A program made the translations under genes and the position numbers. A stretch of 64,000 nucleotides of DNA from Mycobacterium sp. D16Q13 (lineage in GTDB: Bacteria; Actinomycetota; Actinomycetes; Mycobacteriales; Mycobacteriaceae), in NCBI RefSeq assembly GCF_002013375.1, contig NZ_MAEW01000023.1:21977-85976 (forward strand). The letters run 5' to 3'. Each line of letters begins with the position of its first letter. The stretch's first letter is position 1. The notes beneath the pieces are model-generated. The model was not told the origin of the DNA. It was given only the letters and a program-made list of their open reading frames with translations, and searched no databases. Positions 7,657 through 27,364 of this stretch are shown here, one piece after another.

Positions 7657-10600
7657 CTAGCCCGCCTGCGTCGCCGGTGCGGAGGGGGGCGGTGATGTCA
7701 CCGACGGTCTGTGACGCTTGCTGGCCTGGGACGGCCACCAGTTGGCCCAGCCCACCAATGCCGCGATGGCGGGCACCGTGATGGTCCGAACGACGAAGGT
7801 ATCCAGCAGGATTCCCACGCCGATGACGAAGCCGCCCTGGACCACGATTCCAATGCTAGAGAAGAGCAGGCCGCCCACCGACGCAGCGAAGATCAGTCCG
7901 GCCGCCGTGATGACGCCACCTGTGGAATTCAGGGCACGGATGATGCCGTAGCGCACGCTGTTCGTGGACTCGTCGCGCATTCGCGAGACGAACAGCATGT
8001 TGTAGTCCGCGCCCACCGCGACCAGCACCACGAAAGCCAAGGGCGGCACGGTCCAGTGCAGCTGCTCGCCGAGCAGGAACTGGAATGTCAACACGCCGAT
8101 TCCGATGGCCGCGAAGTACGACAGCACCACCGAACCGACGAGATACAGCGGTGCGACGATCGCCCGCAGCAATACCATCAATGTCAGCAGGACGACGATC
8201 AGGGTCGCCGCGATGATGAACTGGATGTCGTGCTGGTAGTAGTCGCGCGTGTCGCGCAGCGCGGTCGGGAACCCGCCCATCGATATCGTGGCGTCGGCCA
8301 GCGTGGTGTTGGGCTGCGCGCCCTTGGCGACATCGCTGATCTGGTTGACCTGGTCCATCGCCTCGGGACTGAACGGGTTGAGTTTCGTCTGAACCAAGTA
8401 CCGCACCGAATGCCCGTCCGGTGAGATGAACGCTTTGGCGGCCCTCTGGAAATCTGGATTACTCAGCACCTCGGCGGGGATGTTGAAGCCCGCCTGTGAT
8501 GGATCCGCGGCGTTGGTCTTCATCGTCAGCAGGAATGACGACGCCTGGTTGAGGCCGTTGACGATCACCTTGATCTGCCCGACGAGTTGATCCACCCCGC
8601 CAGCCACCTGCTGGCTGCCACCGGCCAGTCGGTCAGCGCCCTGCCGTAACTGGTTGAGTCCGGCCTGCGGGCCGCCGGGCTTATCCAGGCCCATGGCCTG
8701 CAGCCCGTTCATGACGCTCAGAAGCGACGTGTTCAGCTTGGTCACCGTCGCGGAGAGGGTTGCCTTGTTGCCCTGAGAGTTTCCGAGCTGATGAGCGAGC
8801 TGATTGATTTCATCGAGGCGTCCGCTGTTGCGCTCGCCGACCAGCCGCTCGAGCTGGCCGCGGGTGGTGGCGCAGGAGGCATCGGCATCGCAGACCGGGT
8901 TGGCCTGTAGCGCGTTCAAGACCGGGTTGATCCAGGCGAACATGTCCTTCGCGGCGGAGAAGTTCCACCCCATGTCGTTGGCGAGCGCATTGATGGCGTC
9001 GACGAGCTTGGCGGCGTTGTCCACGTTCCGCACCAGCTCGTCGCCGCCGGATTTGGTCTTCAGCGAGGCCGACGCGTCGAGCAGACTCTGCAGACCGGGG
9101 ACGATCTTGTTGAGCTGGGTACGCAGGTCACCGAGGCTGCCGGCCAGGGTGTTGGCCCCGGAGGTGAGTCGATTCAGGTCGCTGCTGCGCTGGCTGATCT
9201 GGTTGGAGCCGTCGGCCAGACGGGTTCCGACGAGCCCCGCCTGATAAGTGGCCCTGAACTCCGGCGGCACCTCGCCCAGTGGGCGGGTGACACCGCTGAC
9301 CAGGCCAACCTCCGGTAGCTGGGCGATGCGAGAGGCCATCTGTTCCAAGTCGGCGAGGGCCTGCGGGGTGCGCAGGTCACGCGGTGACTGGATGAGGATG
9401 TACTCGGGAATGGATTGGCTGAGAGGGAAGTGGCGCTCCAGCGCGGCGTACCCGACAGAACTCGGGGCTGACGGCGACACGGCCTTGCGGTCGTCATAGT
9501 TGTAGCGCGCGAGCAGGGCGCAGCTTCCGAGCAGCGCCAACACCAGCACGCTGGCAACCAGGTGGGGAATCGGGCGGCGCACGATGCGAATACCGGACCG
9601 CCGCCAGAACTGCGCGGTCAGCTCGCGCCGGGGCCTGACCCAGCCGCGAGGCCCGGCGAGCACCAGGATGGCGGGCAGCAGGGTCATTCCGGACAGGTAC
9701 GCCACGCCGATCCCGATCGCCGACGACACACCGACCGTCTGGAAGACGCCCATCTTGGCGAAGCTCAGGAGCAGGAAGGTGATGCCCACCGTCGTGGCGG
9801 ATGCGGTGATCACCTTCCCGATCGACATCATCGCGGCCCGGACCGCCTGCTCGTAGGTCTTACCCGACCGCAGATAGTCGTGATAGCGGCTGATCAGGAA
9901 AACCGCGTAGTCCGTGCCGGCTCCGGCCAGGATCGCGCTCAGGAACACGATGGACTGGTTCGAGACGCCCGCGCCGGTCAGATGCGAGTAGGCCGCCACC
10001 ACGGACTGCGCGATCACCAGCGACGACCCGATGGTCACCAGCGGAAGCATCATGGTCAGCGCGCTGCGATAGACCAGGAGTAGCACCGCGAGCACCAGGA
10101 TGGCGATCGCGAGCTCGATCGGCAGCCGATCCTGCTGGCCCGCGACGGTCAGATCGGCGACCGTGGCCGCGGGGCCGGTGATGTGCACAGTGGTCGGACT
10201 GCCGTCGATGCTGTGCTGGATGAGGCCGGTCACCCGGTTGTAGGAGTCGAAGGCTCTGGGTGTGCCCAACTCGCCCGCGAGGCCAATCGGCAGAACCCAG
10301 GTCTTGTTGTCCTGACTCGTCAGGAACTTTCGCAGTTCGGGTGTACCGATGAAGTCCTGTACCGACACGACGTTCGTCAGGTCGTGGCGTACCGCGTCGA
10401 CCACTTTGCGGTAGGCCGCCGCGTCGTCGGCCCCCAGTCCGTTCTCGTTGATGAACACGACCAGGAGCAGATCGTCGTTGCTCGATTCGTGGAACGCCTC
10501 GGTCATCTTCTTGGCGGCAACACTCGACGGTGCGTCGGCGGGCAGGATGGCGAGCGGATGCTTCTCCGCCATCTCGGTCAGTGAGGGGAAGGTCAATGGC

Positions 10601-10677
10601 AGAGCGATGGCCAGCGCGACCCAGGCGCCGATCACCGCCCATGGCCATCGGACCACGAAATCGGCTAGCCGCCGCAT
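7657..10677 (-). CDS. mmpL10: RND-family lipid transporter MmpL10
   Basis: A 1,006-residue inner-membrane transporter of the MmpL/RND family that uses the proton gradient. In the TPP pathway it is proposed to flip or export diacyltrehalose. The layout is classic: one N-terminal helix, a first periplasmic domain, five helices, a large second periplasmic domain of about 400 residues with coiled-coil-like heptads, then the final helices. Proton-relay Asp-Tyr pairs are visible in GAGTDYAVFLISRYHDYL (around residue 256) and VAVGADYNMLFVSRMRDE (around residue 891). It begins 33 bases after the papA3 stop in the same direction. The C-terminal tail is short, so it lacks the long cytoplasmic domain of MmpL3. 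Confidence 0.93.
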   Translation of the reverse strand: MRRLADFVVRWPWAVIGAWVALAIALPLTFPSLTEMAEKHPLAILPADAPSSVAAKKMTEAFHESSNDDLLLVVFINENGLGADDAAAYRKVVDAVRHDLTNVVSVQDFIGTPELRKFLTSQDNKTWVLPIGLAGELGTPRAFDSYNRVTGLIQHSIDGSPTTVHITGPAATVADLTVAGQQDRLPIELAIAILVLAVLLLVYRSALTMMLPLVTIGSSLVIAQSVVAAYSHLTGAGVSNQSIVFLSAILAGAGTDYAVFLISRYHDYLRSGKTYEQAVRAAMMSIGKVITASATTVGITFLLLSFAKMGVFQTVGVSSAIGIGVAYLSGMTLLPAILVLAGPRGWVRPRRELTAQFWRRSGIRIVRRPIPHLVASVLVLALLGSCALLARYNYDDRKAVSPSAPSSVGYAALERHFPLSQSIPEYILIQSPRDLRTPQALADLEQMASRIAQLPEVGLVSGVTRPLGEVPPEFRATYQAGLVGTRLADGSNQISQRSSDLNRLTSGANTLAGSLGDLRTQLNKIVPGLQSLLDASASLKTKSGGDELVRNVDNAAKLVDAINALANDMGWNFSAAKDMFAWINPVLNALQANPVCDADASCATTRGQLERLVGERNSGRLDEINQLAHQLGNSQGNKATLSATVTKLNTSLLSVMNGLQAMGLDKPGGPQAGLNQLRQGADRLAGGSQQVAGGVDQLVGQIKVIVNGLNQASSFLLTMKTNAADPSQAGFNIPAEVLSNPDFQRAAKAFISPDGHSVRYLVQTKLNPFSPEAMDQVNQISDVAKGAQPNTTLADATISMGGFPTALRDTRDYYQHDIQFIIAATLIVVLLTLMVLLRAIVAPLYLVGSVVLSYFAAIGIGVLTFQFLLGEQLHWTVPPLAFVVLVAVGADYNMLFVSRMRDESTNSVRYGIIRALNSTGGVITAAGLIFAASVGGLLFSSIGIVVQGGFVIGVGILLDTFVVRTITVPAIAALVGWANWWPSQASKRHRPSVTSPPPSAPATQAG

Positions 10678-10710
10678 ATCTTCCTCACCCTCACGTTGAT
10701 GTTGCTCAAG

Positions 10711-12132
10711 CTACGCGACGCGTCCCCAGTGCCCGCTGTCCGCGACCCGCACACACACCGACTTCATCGCCTCCATGTAGCGCAGCGAAGACTTCTCGGC
10801 GATGGGGTTGTCGGGGTGCATGATCGCCATCGCCGTGCCCTCCCCGTAGCGAAATATGTAAATGGTCAGCTGATAGGAGAAGCGGCCGTCCGGATAGATT
10901 CCGATGTTGTCGGCGAGGCCAAGCTCGCCCGCCGCGAGAATGGCGTTGAGCGGAGCCGCGCCGCCGTGGAAGAAGTTCGATACCGGAAAATTCGGTTCCG
11001 GCCACTTCAGCCACGGTGCCAATTCCAGTACCCGGTAATACGGCACCCGGGACATGTCCAGACTCGAATCGAAGGCGGTCTGCGCGGCGTATGCGGCATC
11101 GTTGAATGAGGTTGCCGCGATCGGAACGGTGATCGGGATTAGGCCGGTGAACCAGCCTTGCGTCATGAAGTTGTCGCTAGCTGTGCGGGAATCCCTCGGA
11201 GTCAGGCCGTAATACGTGAGCGCTCCGGTGAATTCGTGCTCCACCAGACCGAGGCAGGCGAACAAGCCGCCGACAAATCGGGAGCCGGCGGTCGAACAGG
11301 CGGATTCGAAGCGGTCTGTCTGCTCCGGGTTCATCAGCGACAGAGATGTCATGGTGCTGTTGGTCGCTTCGGACGGGTTACCCAGGGGAAGCGGGAACTC
11401 GGGGAAGGTTCCATTGTTGTTCTCGGCAAAGTCAATCCACGCGCGCACCCCCGGAGAGTCCAGGGTCAATGCGGAGGTGAAATCGCGCTCGCGAGTGCAG
11501 AAGTCGTCGAAGCTGCCGGGGTCCGGAAGCATGAGTGGCTGGCCGCCTCCGCTCAACGCGGAGTACATCCCGTTGGCTTCCATCATTGTGGTGCCAATCA
11601 ACGTCGCGTCGCCATGCACATGATCCATGGCGGCGAAGAACGTAAAGTGGTTCTCGCCCTGGATGATTCCAAAGGTGAAGCATCCCCATTCCAGTGGACT
11701 CGGTATGTCGATGACGTGGCTGCGTATTTCATCGACCGACATATGCCCTTGCGTTACAGGCGCGAACTCGATGTCGCCTGGATCGCTGATGGAGTGCCTG
11801 ATGAACTCCCCGTCGTCGGTGCGCTCGAACCAGCTGCGGAAGGTGTCATGCCTACGCAGGTATGCGTTGAGGGCATGGTCCATCGCGGAGATATCGCATT
11901 GGCCCGCAACATCGCAGCTGGCGATAATTTGGCGGGAGAAGTTTAGGCCAGCTGCGTTCCGTTCGTAGTAGTTTCGCAGATGTTGCGTCTGCATGTAGCT
12001 GACTGGCACCAAACTCACAGGTGCTTGCCGGGCTTTCTTAGCCGCGGCGGGGGTGGGGTGCCACGAGGTGACGGAGCCGGGGCTCAACGTCCATTCATCA
12101 AGTGCGCCAACCGTTATCGTGCCTATGCGCAA
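10711..12132 (-). CDS. papA3: Polyketide synthase-associated acyltransferase PapA3
   Basis: Transfers acyl chains onto trehalose to make diacyltrehalose, the TPP precursor; cytosolic side. The 473-residue protein belongs to the condensation-domain (BAHD-like) Pap family. The catalytic motif is present as H171-V-H-G-D175, but is followed by alanine rather than the usual glycine. The beginning (MRIGTITVGALDEW, then SWHPTPAA) closely follows the N-terminus of M. tuberculosis PapA proteins, which supports the TTG start at 12132. An AGAGGA-like ribosome-binding site (GAGAGGA) lies about 9 bases upstream. It is the first gene of the leftward TPP operon and diverges from the pks gene across roughly 300 bases. 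Confidence 0.92.
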   Translation of the reverse strand: MRIGTITVGALDEWTLSPGSVTSWHPTPAAAKKARQAPVSLVPVSYMQTQHLRNYYERNAAGLNFSRQIIASCDVAGQCDISAMDHALNAYLRRHDTFRSWFERTDDGEFIRHSISDPGDIEFAPVTQGHMSVDEIRSHVIDIPSPLEWGCFTFGIIQGENHFTFFAAMDHVHGDATLIGTTMMEANGMYSALSGGGQPLMLPDPGSFDDFCTRERDFTSALTLDSPGVRAWIDFAENNNGTFPEFPLPLGNPSEATNSTMTSLSLMNPEQTDRFESACSTAGSRFVGGLFACLGLVEHEFTGALTYYGLTPRDSRTASDNFMTQGWFTGLIPITVPIAATSFNDAAYAAQTAFDSSLDMSRVPYYRVLELAPWLKWPEPNFPVSNFFHGGAAPLNAILAAGELGLADNIGIYPDGRFSYQLTIYIFRYGEGTAMAIMHPDNPIAEKSSLRYMEAMKSVCVRVADSGHWGRVA

Positions 12133-12264
12133 CGCGCCGTCCTCTCATTCGGCCGGCCCCGCTCCGGCATCTCTCATCGCTGGCCAACATACCCTCGGTT
12201 TGACCGCGCAACCGCCGGTCGACCAAGACCCGGAAACCCCATGCGCCACATGGCATACCGGGAA

Positions 12265-12289
12265 TAACTAGAACTCCTTGTCCTAGTTA
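12265..12289. promoter_or_regulatory. Inverted repeat TAACTAG-N11-CTAGTTA, candidate operator
   Basis: A perfect 7-base inverted repeat with an 11-base spacer, placed between the divergent papA3 and pks genes. The arms are AT-rich against a GC-rich background. The centre-to-centre spacing is 18 bases, compatible with a dimeric repressor or activator binding two successive turns of DNA. No regulator gene lies next to it, so the binding protein is unknown. Confidence 0.4.
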
Positions 12290-12416
12290 CCGTGAAGTTT
12301 GGGAACAACAGTGCGCACGATACTTGTTCGGCTAGAGTCGCGTTCGCACCCGCCGATGTCCCGAGTCACATTCTCGCCCGACGACGTCGAGGGCTACTCT
12401 CCCCACCCGCCGACGC

Positions 12417-12423
12417 AAGGAGG
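12417..12423 (+). promoter_or_regulatory. Strong ribosome-binding site deciding the pks start
   Basis: AAGGAGG ends 6 bases before the ATG at 12430. It is close to the ideal complement of the 16S rRNA end and sets the pks start there rather than at the in-frame GTG at 12292. Confidence 0.8.
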
Positions 12424-12429
12424 CCAAGC

Positions 12430-23550
<11,121 letters not shown>

Positions 23551-23570
23551 TCCGGCGGCCTCCCGGGTAC

Positions 23571-23604
23571 GTTAGCTAGCCTGGACACCGCGGTGTCAGT
23601 TAGC
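23571..23604. promoter_or_regulatory. Perfect 14-base palindrome flanked by GTTAGC direct repeats
   Basis: GACACCGCGGTGTC at 23584-23597 is a perfect palindrome. It is flanked by GTTAGC at 23571-23576 and again at 23599-23604. The element sits between the pks stop and the MFS gene, about 35-50 bases before that start. The symmetry fits an operator for a dimeric repressor controlling the exporter. As an RNA it could also form a hairpin after pks, but there is no U-tract, so a simple intrinsic terminator is less likely. Confidence 0.45.
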
Positions 23605-23638
23605 CGATAACGAGGGGAGCGGGTGCGGTCTGAGACGA

Positions 23639-24937
23639 TTGTTTGCGGACATCACCCCTCTTCGGAACGCTGACTTCCGGCGTCTGTGGCTGGCCGGTGT
23701 TGTCACCGTCATCGGTGCCGGACTGACGCTGTTCGCGGTCCCGGTGCAGATCTATGCGCTTACCCACAGCTCGGCGTACGTCGGGCTGACGGGCGTTTTC
23801 GGTCTGGTGCCGTTGGTGGTGTTCGGTCTGTGGGGCGGTGCGCTGGCCGACCGGATGGACCGACGGACCCTGCTGATCATCACCGCGACCGGGTTGGGCG
23901 TCTCCTCGGTACTGCTGTGGCTGCAGGCCGCACTATCGGTCAACAACGTGTGGGTGGTGCTGTGCCTGCTCTCGGTGCAGCAGGCCTTCTTCGCGGTGAA
24001 TTCACCGACGCGCGCCGCGGCGATTCCCCGGATGCTTCCGCTGGATCAGTTGCCCGCCGCCAACGCGCTGAACATGACCGTCCAACAGTTCGGGTTTATC
24101 GCCGGACCGCTGCTGGCCGGGGTGCTGCTGAAGTGGGTGGATCTATCCACCTTGTATCTGATTGATGCGATCGCGTGCGTGGCGCCCATCTGGGCGACGA
24201 TTCGGTTGCACAAGATGCCGCCGAGTGGCGTGTCAAAGGACCTGCGAGCCAATACCTCCGGGCTTCGTGACGTACTCGAGGGTTTCCGCTATCTGGCGGG
24301 ACACAAGATCGTGCTGATGTCTTTCGTGGTGGACCTCATCGCCATGATCTTCGGGATGCCGCGGATCCTGTTCCCGCAGATTGCCCACGAGGGATTCGGT
24401 GATCCCGCCGACGGCGGCACCGTGATCGCGTTGCTGTCGGCGGCGATATCGGTGGGTGCGGTGATCGGCGGGGTGTTCTCCGGCTGGTTCCAGCGGATCG
24501 ATCGTCAGGGTTTCGCGGTGGTGGTCAGCATCGTGGTGTGGGGCTTGGCGATGGTGGGTTTTGGGCTCACCGCGCATGCTCCGCTGCTCTGGTTGGCCCT
24601 GCTGTTCCTGGTGATCGGCGGCATCGCGGACATGGTGTCGGCGGCCTTCCGGTCGACGATTCTGCAATCGGTGGCGACCGACGATGTACGGGGCCGGCTG
24701 CAAGGTGTGTTCACGGTGGTGGTCGCCGGGGGACCACGGGTCGCCGACGTTACGCACGGCGCCGCCGCTGCCGTGGTGGGTACGACGGCAGCAGCTACCG
24801 GTGGGGGTGCCCTCGTGGTGGTCGGGGTGATCATCGCTGCGCTACTGGTTCCGATGTTCGTTCGGTTCCGGACATCGGATGAGATCACCGAGGACGATAC
24901 GAGCCAGGCCAACCCGGACCAGGTACAGCCCCAGTAG
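23639..24937 (+). CDS. MFS exporter (EntS/MFS_3 type)
   Basis: A 432-residue major facilitator with twelve predicted membrane segments. It shows the N-terminal RNADFRRLWLAGVVTVIGAGL and the loop 2-3 motif GLWGGALADRMDRRTLL, which resembles the enterobactin exporter-like group. The substrate is unknown; export of a siderophore, drug or lipid precursor would all fit. The start is uncertain. TTG at 23639 is used here, but a good Shine-Dalgarno stretch (AGGGGAG, 23613-23619) would better serve a CTG at 23630 in the same frame, adding RR after the start residue. A GTG at 23623 is out of frame. The gene follows pks by under 100 bases on the same strand but behind a palindrome, so it may have its own promoter. 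Confidence 0.85.
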   Translation: MFADITPLRNADFRRLWLAGVVTVIGAGLTLFAVPVQIYALTHSSAYVGLTGVFGLVPLVVFGLWGGALADRMDRRTLLIITATGLGVSSVLLWLQAALSVNNVWVVLCLLSVQQAFFAVNSPTRAAAIPRMLPLDQLPAANALNMTVQQFGFIAGPLLAGVLLKWVDLSTLYLIDAIACVAPIWATIRLHKMPPSGVSKDLRANTSGLRDVLEGFRYLAGHKIVLMSFVVDLIAMIFGMPRILFPQIAHEGFGDPADGGTVIALLSAAISVGAVIGGVFSGWFQRIDRQGFAVVVSIVVWGLAMVGFGLTAHAPLLWLALLFLVIGGIADMVSAAFRSTILQSVATDDVRGRLQGVFTVVVAGGPRVADVTHGAAAAVVGTTAAATGGGALVVVGVIIAALLVPMFVRFRTSDEITEDDTSQANPDQVQPQ

Positions 24938-24947
24938 GTTTCACCCT

Positions 24948-26324
24948 ATGGATGCTCTGACGGCCGAGGCTCTTCGGCGGCTTCCGCGGGATAAGCAGCT
25001 TGCTCTCGGTCGCGGGCTGCGTGATGGGATGCCACGGCGACGGCTCGGGGAACTCTCCGCCGAGCCGGGACGAGATCCGATAGCGGTACTCGCCGCACAG
25101 AACAAGGCCAGGATTCCGTCCTTGGTTCCGGTGCGCAGAGAGCGAATGTCGGAGTCGCCGTTCGCGTTCTACCGGGGTGCGGCTGCGGTGATGGCCTCTG
25201 ATCTTGCACCCACGGCGTCAACCGGGGTACTGATTCAGACCTGCGGTGATGCGCACCTCTCCAATTTCGGGCTGTTCGCCTCGCGCGACCGGGCACTGTT
25301 GTTCGACGTCAACGACTTCGACGAAACCGCGGTCGGTCCCTGGGAGTGGGATGTCAAGCGCCTGGTCACGAGCGTGGCGATCCTCGGTGACGAATTCGGG
25401 ATGCCGGACGATGCCGTGCGCCAGACGGTTATCAAGACCGTCGCCGCGTACCGCACCCGGATGAACGAATTGGCGCAGATGTCCGCCCTGGAGCGGTTCT
25501 ATCTCAAGACGACCGCGCTGGAGGTGCTGGACTTGGTCTCCCGGCTCTCCAAGAGCGCGTCCAAGTTGGCGACCGACACGGTCGCCAAGGCGTCCCGCAA
25601 CACGTCGCACCGTGCACTCAGGAAGCTGACCGCGACCACTGTCGATGGTCGCTACCGGATCGTCGAGCAACAGGACATCGCGGTCCGTGTGCCGGAGGTG
25701 GGCTTATCCGAGGCGGCGGCCATGGTCGACGAGTACTTCGGTTCGGTGCCCGAGGACGTCGTGGCGCTGTTGGCGTGTCATCAGTTCGAGGATGCCGTGG
25801 TGCGGGTGGTCGGTGTGGGCAGCGTGGGCACCCGCTGTTATCTCGCGCTGCTCACCGATGCGGATGGGTCGCCGTTGTTCCTGCAGATGAAGGAGGCCTC
25901 GGCCTCGGTGATCGAGGCGTACTTCCCGCAGGAGCTGCGGCTGGATCACGGGCGCCGGGTGGTGGCCGGGCAGCGCATCATGCAGGCCAGCGGCGATCCC
26001 TTTCTCGGGTATGTGTCCTCGGCGCGGCGTGGCAGCTTCTACGTCCGGCAGTTCCGCGACATGAAAGGTTCCGTGGAGATCACGAGCCTCACCGATCCCG
26101 ATGATCTGGCGCTGTACGGCTCGCTGTGCGCGATGACGCTCGCGCGTTCCCACGCTCAATCGGGTGTGCCGGGAGTGATCGCGGGCTACCTCGGTACGGG
26201 AAGTGATCCCAACGCCGCGGACTCCGCGTTCGCGGATTTCGCCGAGGCCTACACGCAGCTCAACCGTGCGGACCACCAGCGGCTGCTCGCGGCCTCGGCG
26301 GAGCAGTGGCTGCCGAACTCCTGA
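24948..26324 (+). CDS. DUF2252 family protein, kinase-like fold
   Basis: A 458-residue cytosolic protein of the DUF2252 family, whose biochemical role is not established. The N-terminal half contains FYRGAAAVMASDL, then CGDAHLSNFGLFASR and LLFDVNDFDETAVGPWEWDVKRL. These resemble the catalytic HGDxHxxN loop and the metal-binding DFD of aminoglycoside phosphotransferase-like kinases, so a phosphotransfer role is plausible but unproven. The C-terminal half has ADSAFADFAEAYTQLNRADH, common to the family. The start at 24948 (MDALTAEAL) is preferred over the open frame from 24879, which overlaps the MFS gene. It begins 10 bases after that MFS stop and may be cotranscribed with it. Confidence 0.85.
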   Translation: MDALTAEALRRLPRDKQLALGRGLRDGMPRRRLGELSAEPGRDPIAVLAAQNKARIPSLVPVRRERMSESPFAFYRGAAAVMASDLAPTASTGVLIQTCGDAHLSNFGLFASRDRALLFDVNDFDETAVGPWEWDVKRLVTSVAILGDEFGMPDDAVRQTVIKTVAAYRTRMNELAQMSALERFYLKTTALEVLDLVSRLSKSASKLATDTVAKASRNTSHRALRKLTATTVDGRYRIVEQQDIAVRVPEVGLSEAAAMVDEYFGSVPEDVVALLACHQFEDAVVRVVGVGSVGTRCYLALLTDADGSPLFLQMKEASASVIEAYFPQELRLDHGRRVVAGQRIMQASGDPFLGYVSSARRGSFYVRQFRDMKGSVEITSLTDPDDLALYGSLCAMTLARSHAQSGVPGVIAGYLGTGSDPNAADSAFADFAEAYTQLNRADHQRLLAASAEQWLPNS

Positions 26325-26386
26325 TGTCCTAATTTGTGGGATACCCGACCTGGACGCCATTACCCAGGTGGCGAACACTGAGAAAC

Positions 26387-27364
26387 GTGACGCGTTCGGT
26401 CGTGATCCTGGGATTCCCGGGGGTGCAGGCCCTCGACCTGGTGGGGCCATACGAGGTGTTCGCGACCGCGTCGCAGTACTTGACCGGCACACCCGGCTAC
26501 GACGTGTCGCTGGTATCGAGCGATGGTGTCCCGGTGTCCACGGGGTCGGGGATGGAGCTGGTTACCCATCAGCTGCCAAATCCCGACGAAGGATGTGACA
26601 CGTTGCTCCTGCCCGGCGGCATCGGTGTGCCCGCGGTCCAGGGGGATGCCGCCCTCATGGAATGGATACGTACCTCAGCACGCTCTGCCCGACGAGTGGT
26701 GAGTGTTTGCAACGGTGCGTTTCTGGCCGCCTCGGCCGGCTTGCTCGACGGCTGCCGTGCCACCACGCACTGGGCGATTGCCGAAAAGCTTGCGGCTGAA
26801 TTCCCGAGCATCACAGTGGATCCCGACCCGATTTTCATACGCAGTTCGGACAAGACGTGGACGGCTGCCGGCGTGACCGCGGGTATAGATCTGGCGCTGG
26901 CCCTCGTTGAGGACGATCACGGCGCAGAGGTGGCGCAGACCGTCGCGCGCTGGCTTGTTCTCTACCTGCGCCGCCCGGGCGGGCAGTCTCAATTCGCGGC
27001 TCCGGTCTGGATGCCGCGGGCCAAGCGAATGCCGATCCGGGACGTGCAGGAGGCCATCGAGGCGCAGCCCGGAGGATCGCACCGGGTGCCCGAGCTGGCC
27101 CGCCTGGCGGCGATGAGCCCGCGGCATTTCACGCGTGTGTTCACCGCGGAGGTTGGTGAGGCACCGTCGGCCTATGTGGAGCGCATCCGCTCCGAGGCCG
27201 CTCGCCGCCAGCTCGAAGAGACCGACGACACCATGGTGGTGATCGCGAACCGCTGCGGGTTTGGATCCGCGGAATCCTTGCGCCGCAACTTCGTTCGCCG
27301 CATGGGTGTATCGCCCGATCAGTACCGCAAGACCTTCCACCGCACAGAAAGGATTTCCCTATGA
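26387..27364 (+). CDS. GlxA-family transcriptional regulator (DJ-1/PfpI plus AraC helix-turn-helix)
   Basis: A 325-residue regulator with an N-terminal DJ-1/PfpI-like sensor domain and a C-terminal AraC/XylS DNA-binding domain. The sensor keeps the nucleophile-elbow-like SVCNGAFLAASAGLLDG, although in regulators of this type the fold senses ligands rather than catalysing. The DNA-binding part is visible as ELARLAAMSPRHFTRVFTAE and a second helix-turn-helix ending in GFGSAESLRRNFVRRMGVSP. The GTG at 26387 starts the protein at the conserved TRSVVILGFPGVQALDLVGPYE; the open frame from 26336 adds residues with no similarity. Its stop overlaps the next start by four bases (ATGA), so the pair is translationally coupled and the target is probably the same operon. 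Confidence 0.88.
   Translation: MTRSVVILGFPGVQALDLVGPYEVFATASQYLTGTPGYDVSLVSSDGVPVSTGSGMELVTHQLPNPDEGCDTLLLPGGIGVPAVQGDAALMEWIRTSARSARRVVSVCNGAFLAASAGLLDGCRATTHWAIAEKLAAEFPSITVDPDPIFIRSSDKTWTAAGVTAGIDLALALVEDDHGAEVAQTVARWLVLYLRRPGGQSQFAAPVWMPRAKRMPIRDVQEAIEAQPGGSHRVPELARLAAMSPRHFTRVFTAEVGEAPSAYVERIRSEAARRQLEETDDTMVVIANRCGFGSAESLRRNFVRRMGVSPDQYRKTFHRTERISL

Larger units (their letters stand above)
12133..12429. promoter_or_regulatory. Divergent promoter region between papA3 and pks
   Basis: About 297 bases separate the papA3 start from the pks start and hold no convincing gene. The pks frame stays open back to 12292, but that stretch gives an arginine- and proline-rich peptide with no PKS similarity. 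The region must carry the promoters for both halves of the TPP locus. A possible -10 box TAGAGT lies at 12333-12338 for pks. The inverted repeat at 12265-12289 is listed separately. Both promoter assignments are inference. Confidence 0.6.

Noticed and set aside
12292..12429. N-terminal extension of Pks from GTG 12292
   Set aside because: The added 46 residues are unlike PKS sequence, and an ideal ribosome-binding site precedes ATG 12430.
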